From positions 496,001 to 560,000 of the forward strand of contig NZ_LR214986.1 of assembly GCF_900660545.1 (NCBI RefSeq): a DNA stretch of 64,000 nucleotides. Direction: 5' to 3'. Positions 54,210 to 63,947 of the stretch are shown in pieces. Both the position numbers and the translations under genes were made by a program. The notes under the pieces were generated by a model. It made no database searches, was not told the DNA's origin, and worked only from the letters and a program-made list of their open reading frames with translations. The DNA comes from Mycoplasmopsis cynos. Its GTDB lineage: Bacteria > Bacillota_I > Bacilli_A > Mycoplasmatales > Metamycoplasmataceae. Position 1 is the first letter of the stretch, and each line of letters begins with the position of its first letter.

Positions 54210-55556
54210 ATGAGTAAATACAAGAAAATTTTTAGTGGGCTTGGATTATTATCAATTTCAACTTTAGTTGGTGCTAGTGTAGTAGCTTGTGCTAATAAAA
54301 AACCTAAAGCAAGTGATTCTAGCACAGAAGCAATAGAGCAAAACAACAATCAAGGAAATTCAACAACACCAGAACAAGGAAAACCTGAACAAAATGATAA
54401 TACTGGTCAAGGCAATGGTTCAAACAGTAATAAACAAGAAGAAAATAAAGGTGAAGGAGGTAAGGGTGATTCAAAACAAGAAAATAAACCAACTCCTACA
54501 CCGCAACCAAAACCTGAACCAAATGATCAAGGAAATTCAACAACACCAGAACAAGGAAAACCTGAACAAAATGATAATACTGGTCAAGGCAATGGTTCAA
54601 ACAGTAATAAACAAGAAGAAAATAAAGGTGAAGGAGGTAAGGGTGATTCAAAACAAGAAAATAAACCAACTCCTACACCGCAACCAAAACCTGAACCAAA
54701 TGATCAAGGAAATTCAACAACACCAGAACAAGGAAAACCTGAACAAAATGATAATACTGGTCAAGGCAATGGTTCAAACAGTAATAAACAAGAAGAAAAT
54801 AAACCAACTCCTACACCGCAACCAAAACCTGAAGCAAAATCAATGGAATTATTAACAAAAATTAATCAATTACCGTATCCGAAACAAGATGCTAAAGCAA
54901 AAGAGTTATTAATAGAAAAAGTTAATAATATAAAAGCAAAAAAAATTTCTGATGAAAAAAAATTTCAAGAATTAGTGGCTTTAGAAACAACAATTGATAA
55001 TATAAAAGTTGAACTTATAAAAGTTATTAAAGCAATAAATGATCTTCCTTATCCAAAAAAATATACAAATAACAAAGATATTAAAATAGATAATAAAAAT
55101 AATAAAAATATTATTTTTAGACTAAAAGAAAAATTAAATTCATTAATAGATTTTGAAAAAATTAATAATACCTTACAAAATGAATGGAAAGAAAAGGTTG
55201 AAAAATATAATCAAGTATTTAAAAATATTGAAAAATTTATCGATAATACAAAATTAATAAATAGATTTTTAGAAACCGATCTTGAAATTGACCAAAAAAC
55301 TAAAAATCTAAATGATGAAGAAACTTTATTAATTTATCATATTTATGATACTGTAACAAAAAAATACCATCAAAAAATAAATGAATTAAAACTAAAACCA
55401 GATATGAAAAAAACTTATACTGATAAATTTAAATTAATTAATCATGGTAACATTAAAGCAAGAAAACATGATGCTAGTTGATTGCTTACAGAAACAAAGA
55501 AAATTATTGATGAATTTAAAAATATAGAAACAAAATCAAAATCAATGACAGTATAA
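54210..55556 (+). CDS. Phase-variable surface lipoprotein 3 with 59-aa tandem repeats, 448 aa
   Basis: The signal peptide and lipobox are the same as in lipoproteins 1 and 2. Residues 48-208 are tandem repeats of a 59-residue unit (GNSTTPEQGKPEQNDNTGQG..., ending PTPTPQPKPEP), two full and one shortened by 13 residues. The copies are nearly identical at DNA level. The helical domain follows, with LPYP at about 219 and 276 and ETLLIYHIYDTVTKKYH near 375. One TGA (Trp) lies near the end. The repeats are Pro/Gly/Asn/Gln rich and probably extend the protein from the surface. Loss or gain of a unit keeps the frame, so size variants should arise easily. Confidence 0.87.
54351..54834 (+). repeat. 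177-bp in-frame tandem repeat array
   Basis: The units start at 54351, 54528 and 54705 with an exact period of 177 bases (59 codons). The third unit lacks 39 bases (the Gly/Glu/Lys part). Near-identity between the units points to recent expansion. Confidence 0.9.
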
Positions 55557-55611
55557 ATCAAATAACTAATTAATAATAATTTAAAAAAATCTCTGTCAAT
55601 ATTACTAGACT

Positions 55612-55648
55612 GAGAAAAATCATTCGGACACTTCCGAGTGATTTTTTC
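55612..55648 (+). terminator. Terminator after lipoprotein 3
   Basis: AAAAATCATTCGGA pairs with TCCGAGTGATTTTT (one G-U pair) around CACT. It is the same hairpin family as 49029 and 59008. Confidence 0.85.
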
Positions 55649-55660
55649 ACATATTTAAAA

Positions 55661-56880
55661 GGAGAAAATTAATGAGACATTTAAAAACAGAAGAATGAGT
55701 AAAAATCTTTAACGCATATGATGCATAAAAAAAACACACAAAATAAGTAAAAGTGAATTTGAACAAATTTCATATAAAATACGTAATAAATATTTGACTA
55801 AAATCCAATGATTAATATGTTATCAAAGAGAAGAATATATAATTTAGATATGGATATACAATCAAAAACTGGTAAATCGTCTAAAAAAGTAAAGGTTCAG
55901 GAAGAAAAAAGAAAATAAAGCCTAATTTTTCTTGAATAAAATCTCTTAATGATGATAAAAAATAATCTCTTATAAAGTATTATTACAGAATAATAAAGGA
56001 AAATGATATTAAACCTGATATTTACAATATTGAGGAAATTAAAAAATTTACTTCTGTCCAAAAAGCTAAAGTATTGGGTATTGCAAAATCAACTTTTTAT
56101 GAAAAGAAAAAGAATAAATTCATTGTTAAAGAGAAAAAATAAAGTATGAAGAAATTATTATAAAAAATTTTTTCAATAATAATGAAAAGTGCAAAAGAAG
56201 ATTAGCATATTATATTTTTAAAATGCATAATATAAAAATTAACCCAAGAACATTAGGAAACTATATGAAAAAACTTCATTTAGTTACTTTTGTTGGACAA
56301 AAGAAGAAGAAAAGAACACTAATGTTAAATTTGAAAATTTAATTAAAAGAGATTATATTTCCTTAAATAATGTAATATATGAAATTGATGTTGCATACAT
56401 TCCAACACCAAAAAATATCAATCAAAACCACATATATTTATCGGTAATTATTGAACATAAACCAAGTTTGTTACATATGAAATATCATTAAATGATGATA
56501 TTGAATTAGTATTAAATAATATTTTAAAAACTAGATTTAAAAATAATTTTATTCTACATTCTGATCGCGGTCCTACTTATTCATCTTCTAAGTATGTTGA
56601 TAAAATTAAAAAAATGAAAAGAAAAATTTCAATGTCTAGAATTGGTAATAGTCTAGATAATAAAGAATTAGAATATTTTTTTCATTTCTTAAATCAGAAA
56701 TGTTTCCAAATTTTTATCAAACTTGTAAAAATCTTACTTTCAAAGAACTTTCTAATAAAAAAATAAATTTATAGATTGATATAATTATGAGAGAATAAGA
56801 GTGAAAAAAGTGTATTAAAAAGGCCTCATAAAAGAGTTTTTTTGTCTATAGACAAAAAATAATTCTAGAGGGCCTAAAAA
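55661..56880 (+). mobile_element. Decayed IS3-family-like element, copy 1
   Basis: It starts with a ribosome binding site and MRHLKTEEWVKIFNAYDA, then a stop. OrfA-like pieces continue in other frames (SKSEFEQISYKIRNKYL, QSKTGKSSKKVKVQEEKRK). OrfB-like pieces show the DDE integrase: EIDVAYIPTPK (first Asp), FILHSDRGPTYSS (second Asp), MSRIGNSLDNKELEYFF (Glu), and IDWYNYERIRVKK at the end. Many stops and frameshifts make it inactive. The right end carries TTTTTTGTC-TATA-GACAAAAAA (about 56838-56859) inside GGCCTC...GAGGGCC, a strong cruciform. Element ends are estimated from homology with copy 2; I did not find clear terminal inverted repeats. Confidence 0.75.
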
Positions 56881-57171
56881 GTCCAAATATTTTTCCCTGT
56901 TTAACACATTTATTTTATTTATTAACATAATATATAAGAAAAAATTAAAAGAGTTGAAATATGCATTAAAATAGTGCAATTTCAACTTTTAGTTATTTTA
57001 AAAATGCATTAAAAATGTTTTATAAAATTAAAAAACAAATGTCTAAATTTAGAAAATATAATGGTGCAGAATATTTTATCCACACTAATTCGTAAACCAA
57101 GTAATAGAAATTTAATATAAATAAGCACAAATTTAAAAATTTAAAAAAGTATAATTTTCTAAATTTGAAAA
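56881..57171. other. Gene-free spacer between IS relic and lipoprotein 4
   Basis: It contains a hairpin at 56953-56988 (AGTTGAAA/TTTCAACT, then T-rich) and an AT-rich stretch. The same DNA recurs at 60271-60561. Its hairpin and the following 60 bases recur a third time at 62517-62610. No gene is seen. Confidence 0.6.
56953..56995 (+). terminator. Terminator-like hairpin downstream of IS relic 1
   Basis: AGTTGAAAT-AT-GCA pairs with TGC-A-ATTTCAACT and is followed by TTTAGTTATTTT. It is duplicated at 60341-60384. Confidence 0.6.
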
Positions 57172-57466
57172 ACAATACTTTATTTTGTGAAATTAAAAAT
57201 ACTCTTAGTTTTAAATGAGTTATATTCATTTTCTTATATAGCTTTTTTCAAAATACTTATAAATGTAAATTATAGACCTAAAAATAATTTTTTACATTTT
57301 ATTACATTTTGCTAAAAAAAAAAAAAAAAAGGAACTTGCTCATTTTGTAAAGTAAATTGATAAGTTTTTATAATGATTGATCACTAAAATTTTCTCGTAC
57401 TACATACATAACTAGTTATTAAATCTATATTAAGTATTTTTAACATTTTGAGTATTAAGGAGAATA
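57172..57466 (+). repeat. 300-bp upstream block, copy 2
   Basis: Same block as 53911-54209, with only scattered substitutions and small indels. Confidence 0.8.
57314..57374 (+). promoter_or_regulatory. Poly(A) promoter cassette, lipoprotein 4 (A17)
   Basis: 17 A (57314-57330), GGAACTTGCTC, -35 TTGTAA (57345-57350, one base different from the others), -10 TATAAT (57369-57374). Confidence 0.7.
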
Positions 57467-58981
57467 ATGAATAAATACAAGAAAATTTTTAGTGGTCTTG
57501 GATTATTATCAATTTCAACTTTAGTTGGTGCTAGTGTGGTAGCTTGCGCTAATAAAAAGCCTGAAGCTAGTGGTTCTATTATAGAAAACTTAGCAACAGC
57601 TAAACAAGAAGCTTTAGCAGAAGTTGAAAAACTTCAAGGGCATGAAAAATATACTGAATTAAAAGAAAAAGTAGATAAAGATGGTGCGACTATTGATGAA
57701 TTAAATTCAGCTAAAACATCTGCAATCGAGGAATTAAATAATTATAAAAACATAGTTCAAACAGCTATTGATTCAATAAAAGAAGAAACCAGAAAAACTG
57801 AACTAAAAACAAAACTAGAAGCAGCAGGTACATACAAAGAATTAAAAGCCATAAAGGATGAAATTTCAACTACACAATCTACTCCTCAACAAACACCAGG
57901 TGAAAAAGGACAAAATGGTGAAGGAATGGATACTGAGGATTTAACAGCACTCAAAAAAGAGGCAAATGATGCTGTTGAAAAAATAAAAGGTCATGAAAAA
58001 TATAATGAATTAAAAGCAAAAGTTGATAAAGATGGTGCAACAAAAGAAGAATTAAATTTAGCTAAAACATCTGCAACCGAAATTTTAAACAAGTATAAGA
58101 AAGAAGTTGAAGCCAACTTTGAAGCAATTAAAGATAAAACTTCTATCGAGTCTCAAAAATCAAAATTAGAATCTATCAATAAATATCAAGAATTAAAAAA
58201 TATTAATGCGGAAATTTTGCCGATAGTTAAAAAAGAATTAAATACAATTGTGAATGAATTAGAATATAAAATGTCAAAAGAATCAACAGCTACAAAAGAC
58301 AAATTAAAAGAAAAAATTAACAAACTAGATTCTAATTCTAATTATGCACTTGAATATAAGAACATTATCAATTTACGTGAAGCATTAAAAATGAAAAATT
58401 CTGAAATTGATTCATTATATAATCTAAATGAATTTAACGAACGAGTAAGACCAAAAGAAAGCGATGACTCTGTAAAAAATTTCTTTAAATCAAAATTAAG
58501 CACATTAGATACCGCCGAAAAAATATCCGCATTTACAATACCAGAAGAATTTAAAACAAAATTTAATAAATATAAAGAATTAATAAATGACCCTTTTTGA
58601 GGCATTTATGATAATCAATATGGTTTAAATGGTCGTTGACTTATTTTTAAAGGCGAAAATGATGAAAACAAAGATGATGACTTTAAAGATAAATATTCAG
58701 AAGCCACATTAATTTTTCATATTTATGAAACTATAAGACAACGTGCTTACAACGCTAAAATTGATAAGCTTAACTTAACTCTTGAAAAGAAAAAAGAATA
58801 TAAGGACAAAGTTGAAATATTACCAGATGGAAAAACTAATAAAAATAAAACAAAAAATGATAAAAGATATACACATGGTAAAGATATGAAATGATTAGTT
58901 GAAAAACTTGATAAATTAAAAGAAGAATATAAGAAAGCAGAGAAAGAAGCAACAAAATCACAAACTTCAGCTTCAAGATAG
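57467..58981 (+). CDS. Phase-variable surface lipoprotein 4, 504 aa
   Basis: The signal peptide starts MNKYKK and is otherwise as in the family, with lipobox VVAC (C27). The Pro-rich linker is missing. Instead two copies of a helical module of about 95 residues follow at 41-134 and 158-250 (EVEKLQGHEKYTELK, DKDGATIDELNSAKT, then VEKIKGHEKYNELK, DKDGATKEELNLAKT). A short linker QSTPQQTPGEKGQNG separates them. The modules recall three-helix GA/FIVAR-type binding modules, but this is only a resemblance. The C-terminal domain has LNGRWLIFKGEND and EATLIFHIYETIRQ. Three TGA codons near the end are Trp, so the gene continues past 58600 to TAG 58979-58981. Confidence 0.87.
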
Positions 58982-59007
58982 TTAATTAAATAAAAAACAT
59001 AAAATAG

Positions 59008-59042
59008 GAAAAAATATTCGGACAAAATCCGAATATTTTTTC
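59008..59042 (+). terminator. Terminator after lipoprotein 4
   Basis: GAAAAAATATTCGGA pairs perfectly with TCCGAATATTTTTTC (15 bp) around CAAAA. Confidence 0.9.
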
Positions 59043-59051
59043 AATAAGAAA

Positions 59052-60270
59052 TGAGAGGTGATATGAGACATATAAAAACAGAAGAGTGAATTAAAATTTT
59101 TAATGCTTATGATGCATAAAAAAACACGCGAAATAAATAAAAGTGAATTCGAACAAATTTCATATAAAATACGTAATAAATATTGGATTAAAATCCAATG
59201 ATTAATATGTTATCAAAGAGAAGAATATATAATTTAGATATCGATATACAATCAAAAACTGGTAAATCGTCTAAAAAAGTAAAGGTTCAGGAAGAAAAAA
59301 GAAAATAAAGCCTAATTTTTCTTGAATAAAATCTCTTAATGATGATGAAGAATTATCTCTTATAAAGTATTATTACAGAATAATAAAGGAAAATGATATT
59401 AAACCTGATATTTACAATATTGATGAAATTAAAAAATTTACTTCTGTCCAAAAAGCTAAAGTATTAGGTATTGCAAAATCAACTTTTTATGAAAAGAAAA
59501 AGAATAAATTCATTGTTAAAGAAAAAAATAAAGTATGAAGAAATTATTATAAAAAATTTTTTCAATAATAATGAAAGGCACAAAAGAAGATTAGCATATT
59601 ATATTTTTAAAATGCATAATATAAAAATTAACCCAAGAACATTAAAAAACTATATGAAAAAACTTCATTTAGTTACTTTTGTTGGACAAAAGAAGAAGAA
59701 AAAAAGAACACTAATGTTAAATTTGAAGATTTAATTAAAAGAGATTATATTTCCTTAAATAATGCAATATACGCAATTGATGTTACATACATTCCAGCAC
59801 CAAAAATATCAATCAAAACCACATATATTTATCGGTAATTATTGAACATAAACCAAGTTTGTTACATATAAATTATCGCTTAATAATGACACAGAATTGG
59901 TTATAAAAAATATTTTAAAAACTAAATTTAAAAATAATTTTATTCTACATTCTGATCGTGGTCCTGCTCATTCATCATCTAAGTATGTTGATAAAATTAA
60001 AAAAATGAAAAGAAAAATTTCAATGTCTAGAATTCGCAATAGTCTTGATAATAGAGAAATAGAATTTTTCTTCAATTCTTAAATCAAAAATGCTTCCAAA
60101 TTTTTATCAAACTTGTAAAAATCTTACTTTCAAAGAATCTTCTAATAAAATAAATGAATTTATAGATTGATATAATTATGAGAGAATAAGAGTAAAAAAG
60201 TGTATTAAAAAGGCCTCATAAAAGAGTTTTTTGTCTATAGACAAAAAATAATTTTAGAGGACCTAAAAAG
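59052..60270 (+). mobile_element. Decayed IS3-family-like element, copy 2
   Basis: It is a near-copy of 55661-56880 at a distance of 3391 bases. Starting at ATG 59063 it reads MRHIKTEEWIKIFNAYDA and stops. The same OrfB pieces are present: EKKKNKFIVKEKNKVW, RRLAYYIFKMHNIKINPRTLK (59471-59734), AIDVTYIPAPK, FILHSDRGPAHSSSKYVDK (59897-60082), RIRNSLDNREIEFFF and IDWYNYERIRVKK. It shares most indels with copy 1, so the element was already dead when the segment was duplicated. The 22-base palindrome lies at 60227-60248. Confidence 0.75.
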
Positions 60271-60561
60271 TCCAAATATTTTTCCCTGTTTAACACATTT
60301 ATTTTATTTATTATCATAATATATAATAAAAAATTAAAAGAGTTGAAATATGCATTAAAATAGTGCAATTTCAACTTTTAGTTATTTTAAAAATGCATTA
60401 AAAATGTTTTATAAAATTAAAAAACAAATGTCTAAATTTAAAAAATATAATGGTGCAGAATATTTTATCCATACTAATTCGTAAACCAAGTAATAGAAAT
60501 TTAATATAAATAAGCACAAATTTAAAAATTTAAAAAAGTATATATTTTCTAAATTTGAAAA
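60271..60561. other. Gene-free spacer between IS relic 2 and lipoprotein 5
   Basis: Duplicate of 56881-57171. It holds the terminator-like hairpin 60341-60384 and no gene. Confidence 0.6.
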
Positions 60562-60861
60562 ACAATACTTTATTTTATGAAATTGAAAATACTCTTAGTT
60601 TTAAATGAGTTATATTCATTTTCTTATATAGCTTTTTTTCAAAATACTTATAAATGTAAATTATAGACCTAAAAATAATTTTTTACATTTTACTACACTT
60701 TGCTAAAAAAAAAAAAAAAAAAAGGAACTTGTTCGTTTTGCGATGATAAATTGATAAGTTTTATAATGATTGACCACTAAAATTTTTTCGTACTACATAA
60801 ACAACTAATTATTAAATCTATATTAAGTATTTTTAACAATTTTTAAGTATTAAGGAGAATA
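60562..60861 (+). repeat. 300-bp upstream block, copy 3
   Basis: Third copy of the block at 53911-54209, with slightly more changes near the promoter. Confidence 0.8.
60705..60767 (+). promoter_or_regulatory. Poly(A) promoter cassette, lipoprotein 5 (A19)
   Basis: 19 A (60705-60723), the longest run, then GGAACTTGTTC, -35 TTGCGA (60738-60743), -10 TATAAT (60762-60767). Confidence 0.7.
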
Positions 60862-62433
60862 ATGAATAAATACAAGAAAATTTTTAGTGGTCTTGGCATA
60901 TTATCAATTTCAACATTAATTGGTGCTGGTGTGGTTGCTTGTGCTAAAACAAAAGTAGAAAAAGAAGAAACTCCAGCCCCAGGAACTAGTGATTCAAAAG
61001 ACCTAGCAACTATTAAAAATGAAGCTTCAGTAGAAGTTGAAAAGCTTCAAGGGCACGAAAAGTATGCTGAATTAAAAGCGATTATTGATAAAGAAAATGC
61101 AACTATTGATGAATTAAATTCAGCTAAAACATCTGCAATCGAGGAATTAAATAATTATAAAAACATAGTTCAAACAGCTATTGATTCAATAAAAGAAGAA
61201 ACCAAAAAAACTGAACTAAAAACAAAACTAGAAGCAGCAGGTACATATAAAGAATTAAAAGCCATAAAGGATGAAATTTCAACTACACAATCTACTCCTC
61301 AACAAACACCAGATGAAAAAGGACAAAATGGTGAAGGAATGGGTACTGAGGATTTAACAGCACTCAAAAAAGAGGCAAATGATGCTGTTGAAAAAATAAA
61401 AGGTCATTCAAAATATGATGAATTAAAAGCAAAAGTAAATAAAGATGGTGCAACAAAAGAAGAATTAAATGATGCAAAAACTACTGTAACCAATGAACTA
61501 AATAAATTTAAAGAAGAAATTAAGAAATCTATTGAAATCTTAAAAGATGATAAGAAAAATGAGTTAAAAACTGAATTAGAATCATCACAAGATTATGCAT
61601 CACTAAAATTAGTTTACAACAAAATATTGCCGTTAGCTAAGGTTGAATTAGCTGCAAAAATTGATTCATTGCAATATCCTGATGCAGAACTTTCTAAGCC
61701 AACAAAAGAAAAATTAAAACAAAATATTAAAAATTTAACAGTTGAAACATATCCAACTGAAAATAAAAAAATTGATGATTTAAATGTTGCACTAAAAGAA
61801 GAAATCAAAAAAATTGATGAGTTATTTAATTTTAGTGACTTAAAAGAAAGTGCAAAACCAGAGACATTAGATCCTAAAAAAAATATTAAGCATAAAGAAT
61901 CTTATGAAAAGAGAGCGCAAAATTACTTTAAAGCAAAATTAAACACATTAGAATCTGCTGAAATTGTATCAAATGTCATAACTAATGAATATAAAACAAA
62001 ATTTATCAAATATAAAGAGCTTATTAACAACAATGAATTTCATGGCGGTAATTACGATGATTCAAAAAGAAAAGGTTTAAATGGTCGCTTACTTAACTTC
62101 TATGGTGAAGATGATAAAGACAAAACTGATGAATATAAAGATTCTCATTCAGAAGCAACACTAATTTTTCATATTTACGAAACTATTAGACAACATTTTT
62201 ATAATGTTGAAATAAATAAAATATCAAACTTAACAAATAAAAATGATTATCTAACTAAAAAAGTTAAAATACTAGAAGATGGGAAAACTAATGCAAGCAA
62301 AAAAGTTAAAGACAAGAGATTTACACATAATAAAAATTTACAATGATTAATAGATAATCTTGCCAAATTAAAAACCGAACTTGAAAATGCAAAAAAAGAA
62401 GCATCAAAAACACAATCTTCAACATCAAGATAG
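60862..62433 (+). CDS. Phase-variable surface lipoprotein 5, 523 aa
   Basis: The signal peptide is a variant of the family one (GLGILSISTLIGAGVVAC). Residues about 45-135 and 160-255 are the same two helical modules as in lipoprotein 4. Between codons for ATIDELNSAKTSAIEE and DGATKEELN the two genes are almost identical, then they separate. A YP motif (LQYPDAELSKPTKE) near residue 272 and the C-terminal domain (KGLNGRLLNFYGEDD, EATLIFHIYETIRQHFY) follow. One TGA (Trp) lies near the end; the stop is TAG 62431-62433. The mosaic identity suggests gene conversion between neighbours. Confidence 0.87.
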
Positions 62434-62516
62434 TTAATCAAATATTTTGGTATAAATTATTCACTTATTATTAATATTCTAATTCATTAGAATAAAATAT
62501 ACTATATAAAAATTAT

Positions 62517-62562
62517 AAAAAGTTGAAATAAGCATTCAAAATAATGCAATTTCAACTTTTTT
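62517..62562 (+). terminator. Terminator after lipoprotein 5
   Basis: AAAAAGTTGAAAT-AA-GCATT pairs with AATGC-A-ATTTCAACTTTTT around CAAAAT and is followed by more T. It is the third copy of the 56953 hairpin element. Confidence 0.8.
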
Positions 62563-62628
62563 AGTTATATTAAAATATGTTTTATAAACTTAAAAACAAA
62601 TGTCTAAATTCATATAAAATGCAACAAA

Positions 62629-63375
62629 TTATCTTCTAAATAAATTATTTTGCTTTAAATAATCATATTCTTTAATAGTCTCTTCTAACATCTTAATGCA
62701 ATATTCATCGCTAAAAGGAATTGTTTCCTGTGAATGAATTCATAAAATAGTTAAATAATACACTAAAATTTTCTGCTGAATTAAATACTCATGCCAATAA
62801 CTATCATACGCTTGTAAAAATATTTTTTCTTGCTCTTTCGTTAAAAATGAACCACATATAAAATAAGCTAAATCAAAATGTTTATCACCCATTGATGCAT
62901 ACTCTCAATCTATAAACATAATTTTATTTGTTTTTTTATTTAATAATAAATTACCCTTATATAAATCATTATGTAATGGTCTATTATTTTCACTATTAGC
63001 TAAGATAGTATTGATTCTACGATAATATTTATTAAGAACATCAATATTAACATTTTTATTCTTTAAAATTTTACGATATTCTTTCACCCTTGCGGCATGG
63101 TTTGATTTTGGAAAATTAAGTCCAGAATTATGTAAGGTCAAAAAATTATGTGCTATTTCTTTTAATTGTTCAGGCGTAAAAGTGATTTCCTTTGAATCAA
63201 TCCATTCTCATTCAATATCTTTTTTAGTATTAGAAATCAATTTAGGAACAAAATCAAGATTAGCTAATATTTGATAATCTATTTTGTGGTTAAAGCCATT
63301 ATATTTTTTAATTTGATAAAATGTCTGGCCAGTGAAAAAACTTTCATTTGTAAATCCAATTTTAATTTTTTCCAT
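62629..63375 (-). CDS. LicA/choline-kinase-like phosphotransferase
   Basis: This is a 248-aa protein of the APH/choline kinase superfamily. The catalytic loop LHNDLYKGNLLL (H135, D137, N142) and the metal-binding FIDWEY (D156) are intact. FDLAYFICGS follows. The N-terminal nucleotide-binding lobe is short (MEKIKIGFTNESFFTGQTFY). The start is the ATG after TGGAGGGGT; upstream open codons have no site. Two TGA codons are Trp. Relatives phosphorylate choline, ethanolamine or aminoglycosides. Choline or ethanolamine kinase for membrane glycolipid decoration is the most plausible, but the substrate is not visible. It sits convergent to lipoprotein 5. Confidence 0.75.
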
Positions 63376-63410
63376 ACCCCTCCAATTTATACTTATTATA
63401 CGAAAAATTT

Positions 63411-63441
63411 TAAAAAATAAAAAGCTTGACATAAGTCAAGC
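63411..63441 (-). terminator. Terminator of the tRNA pair
   Basis: GCTTGAC (63424-63430) pairs with GTCAAGC (63435-63441) around ATAA and is followed on the minus strand by T-rich DNA. It also lies just upstream of the kinase gene. Confidence 0.8.
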
Positions 63442-63453
63442 CAATGCATTGGC

Positions 63454-63526
63454 GCGCCCGGCAGGAGTCGAACCCGCAACCTTTAGGGCCGTAACCTAAC
63501 ACTCTGTCCAATTGAGCTACGGGCGC
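63454..63526 (-). tRNA. tRNA-Arg (anticodon ACG)
   Basis: On the minus strand, acceptor GCGCCCG pairs with CGGGCGC. The D arm is GCTC...GAGT, the anticodon stem TTAGG/CCTAA has loop TTACGGC (anticodon ACG), and the T arm is GCGGG-TTCGACT-CCTGC. CCA is not encoded. The A at the wobble position would become inosine and read CGN. Confidence 0.93.
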
Positions 63527-63539
63527 ATAAATTATTTGG

Positions 63540-63611
63540 AGGCACTAACGGGATTCGAACCCGCACTCAAGGTTTTGCAGACCCATGCCTTGGCCATTTG
63601 GCTATAGTGCC
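63540..63611 (-). tRNA. tRNA-Cys (anticodon GCA)
   Basis: Acceptor GGCACTA pairs with TAGTGCC, with discriminator T as expected for Cys. The D arm is GCC...GGC, the anticodon loop CTGCAAA gives GCA, and the T arm is GCGGG-TTCGAAT-CCCGT. A -10 (TATAAT on the minus strand, near 63631-63636) precedes it. It is probably co-transcribed with tRNA-Arg. Confidence 0.93.
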
Positions 63612-63886
63612 TATGTAAAAACGCTTTAATATTATATTAAATTTTTATTATTTAATAAATAAAAAAACAAAAATATTGTTACAAAAAATAAAACAATTTA
63701 ATAATAATGATTAAAAAATAACTTAAATATTTTTTAACTATATCACTTTATTTAAAAACTGAAAAAGTAGATACTAATTAATATTAAAATAAATCAGAAA
63801 GCATATATAAGTAAAAAATATTAAATGCCTAATATTACATAAGCATAGACTCAAAAGTTAAATTCAATATTATACTACATTTTGCT

Positions 63887-63947
63887 AAAAAAAAAAAAAA
63901 AAAAGAACTTGTTCATTTTGCAAAGTAAATTGATAAGTTTTTATAAT
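63887..63947 (+). promoter_or_regulatory. Poly(A) promoter cassette of a further lipoprotein beyond the window (A18)
   Basis: 18 A (63887-63904) followed by GAACTTGTTC with one G missing, -35 TTGCAA (63918-63923), -10 TATAAT (63942-63947) and the conserved leader to the window end. The coding region must begin about 40-45 bases outside. Confidence 0.7.

Noticed and set aside
54351-54834. CRISPR array
   Set aside because: The repeats are long, contiguous and coding, without spacers; no cas genes are present.
54394-54855. Repeated open frame inside the lipoprotein 3 array
   Set aside because: Alternative frame of the 177-bp repeats; the lipoprotein frame has the signal peptide and ribosome binding site.
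55661-60270. Active insertion sequences
   Set aside because: Both copies have many stops and frameshifts in every frame, even with TGA as Trp.
49489-62433. Invertible promoter system with a site-specific recombinase
   Set aside because: All copies have the same orientation, each has its own promoter, and no recombinase gene is in the window.
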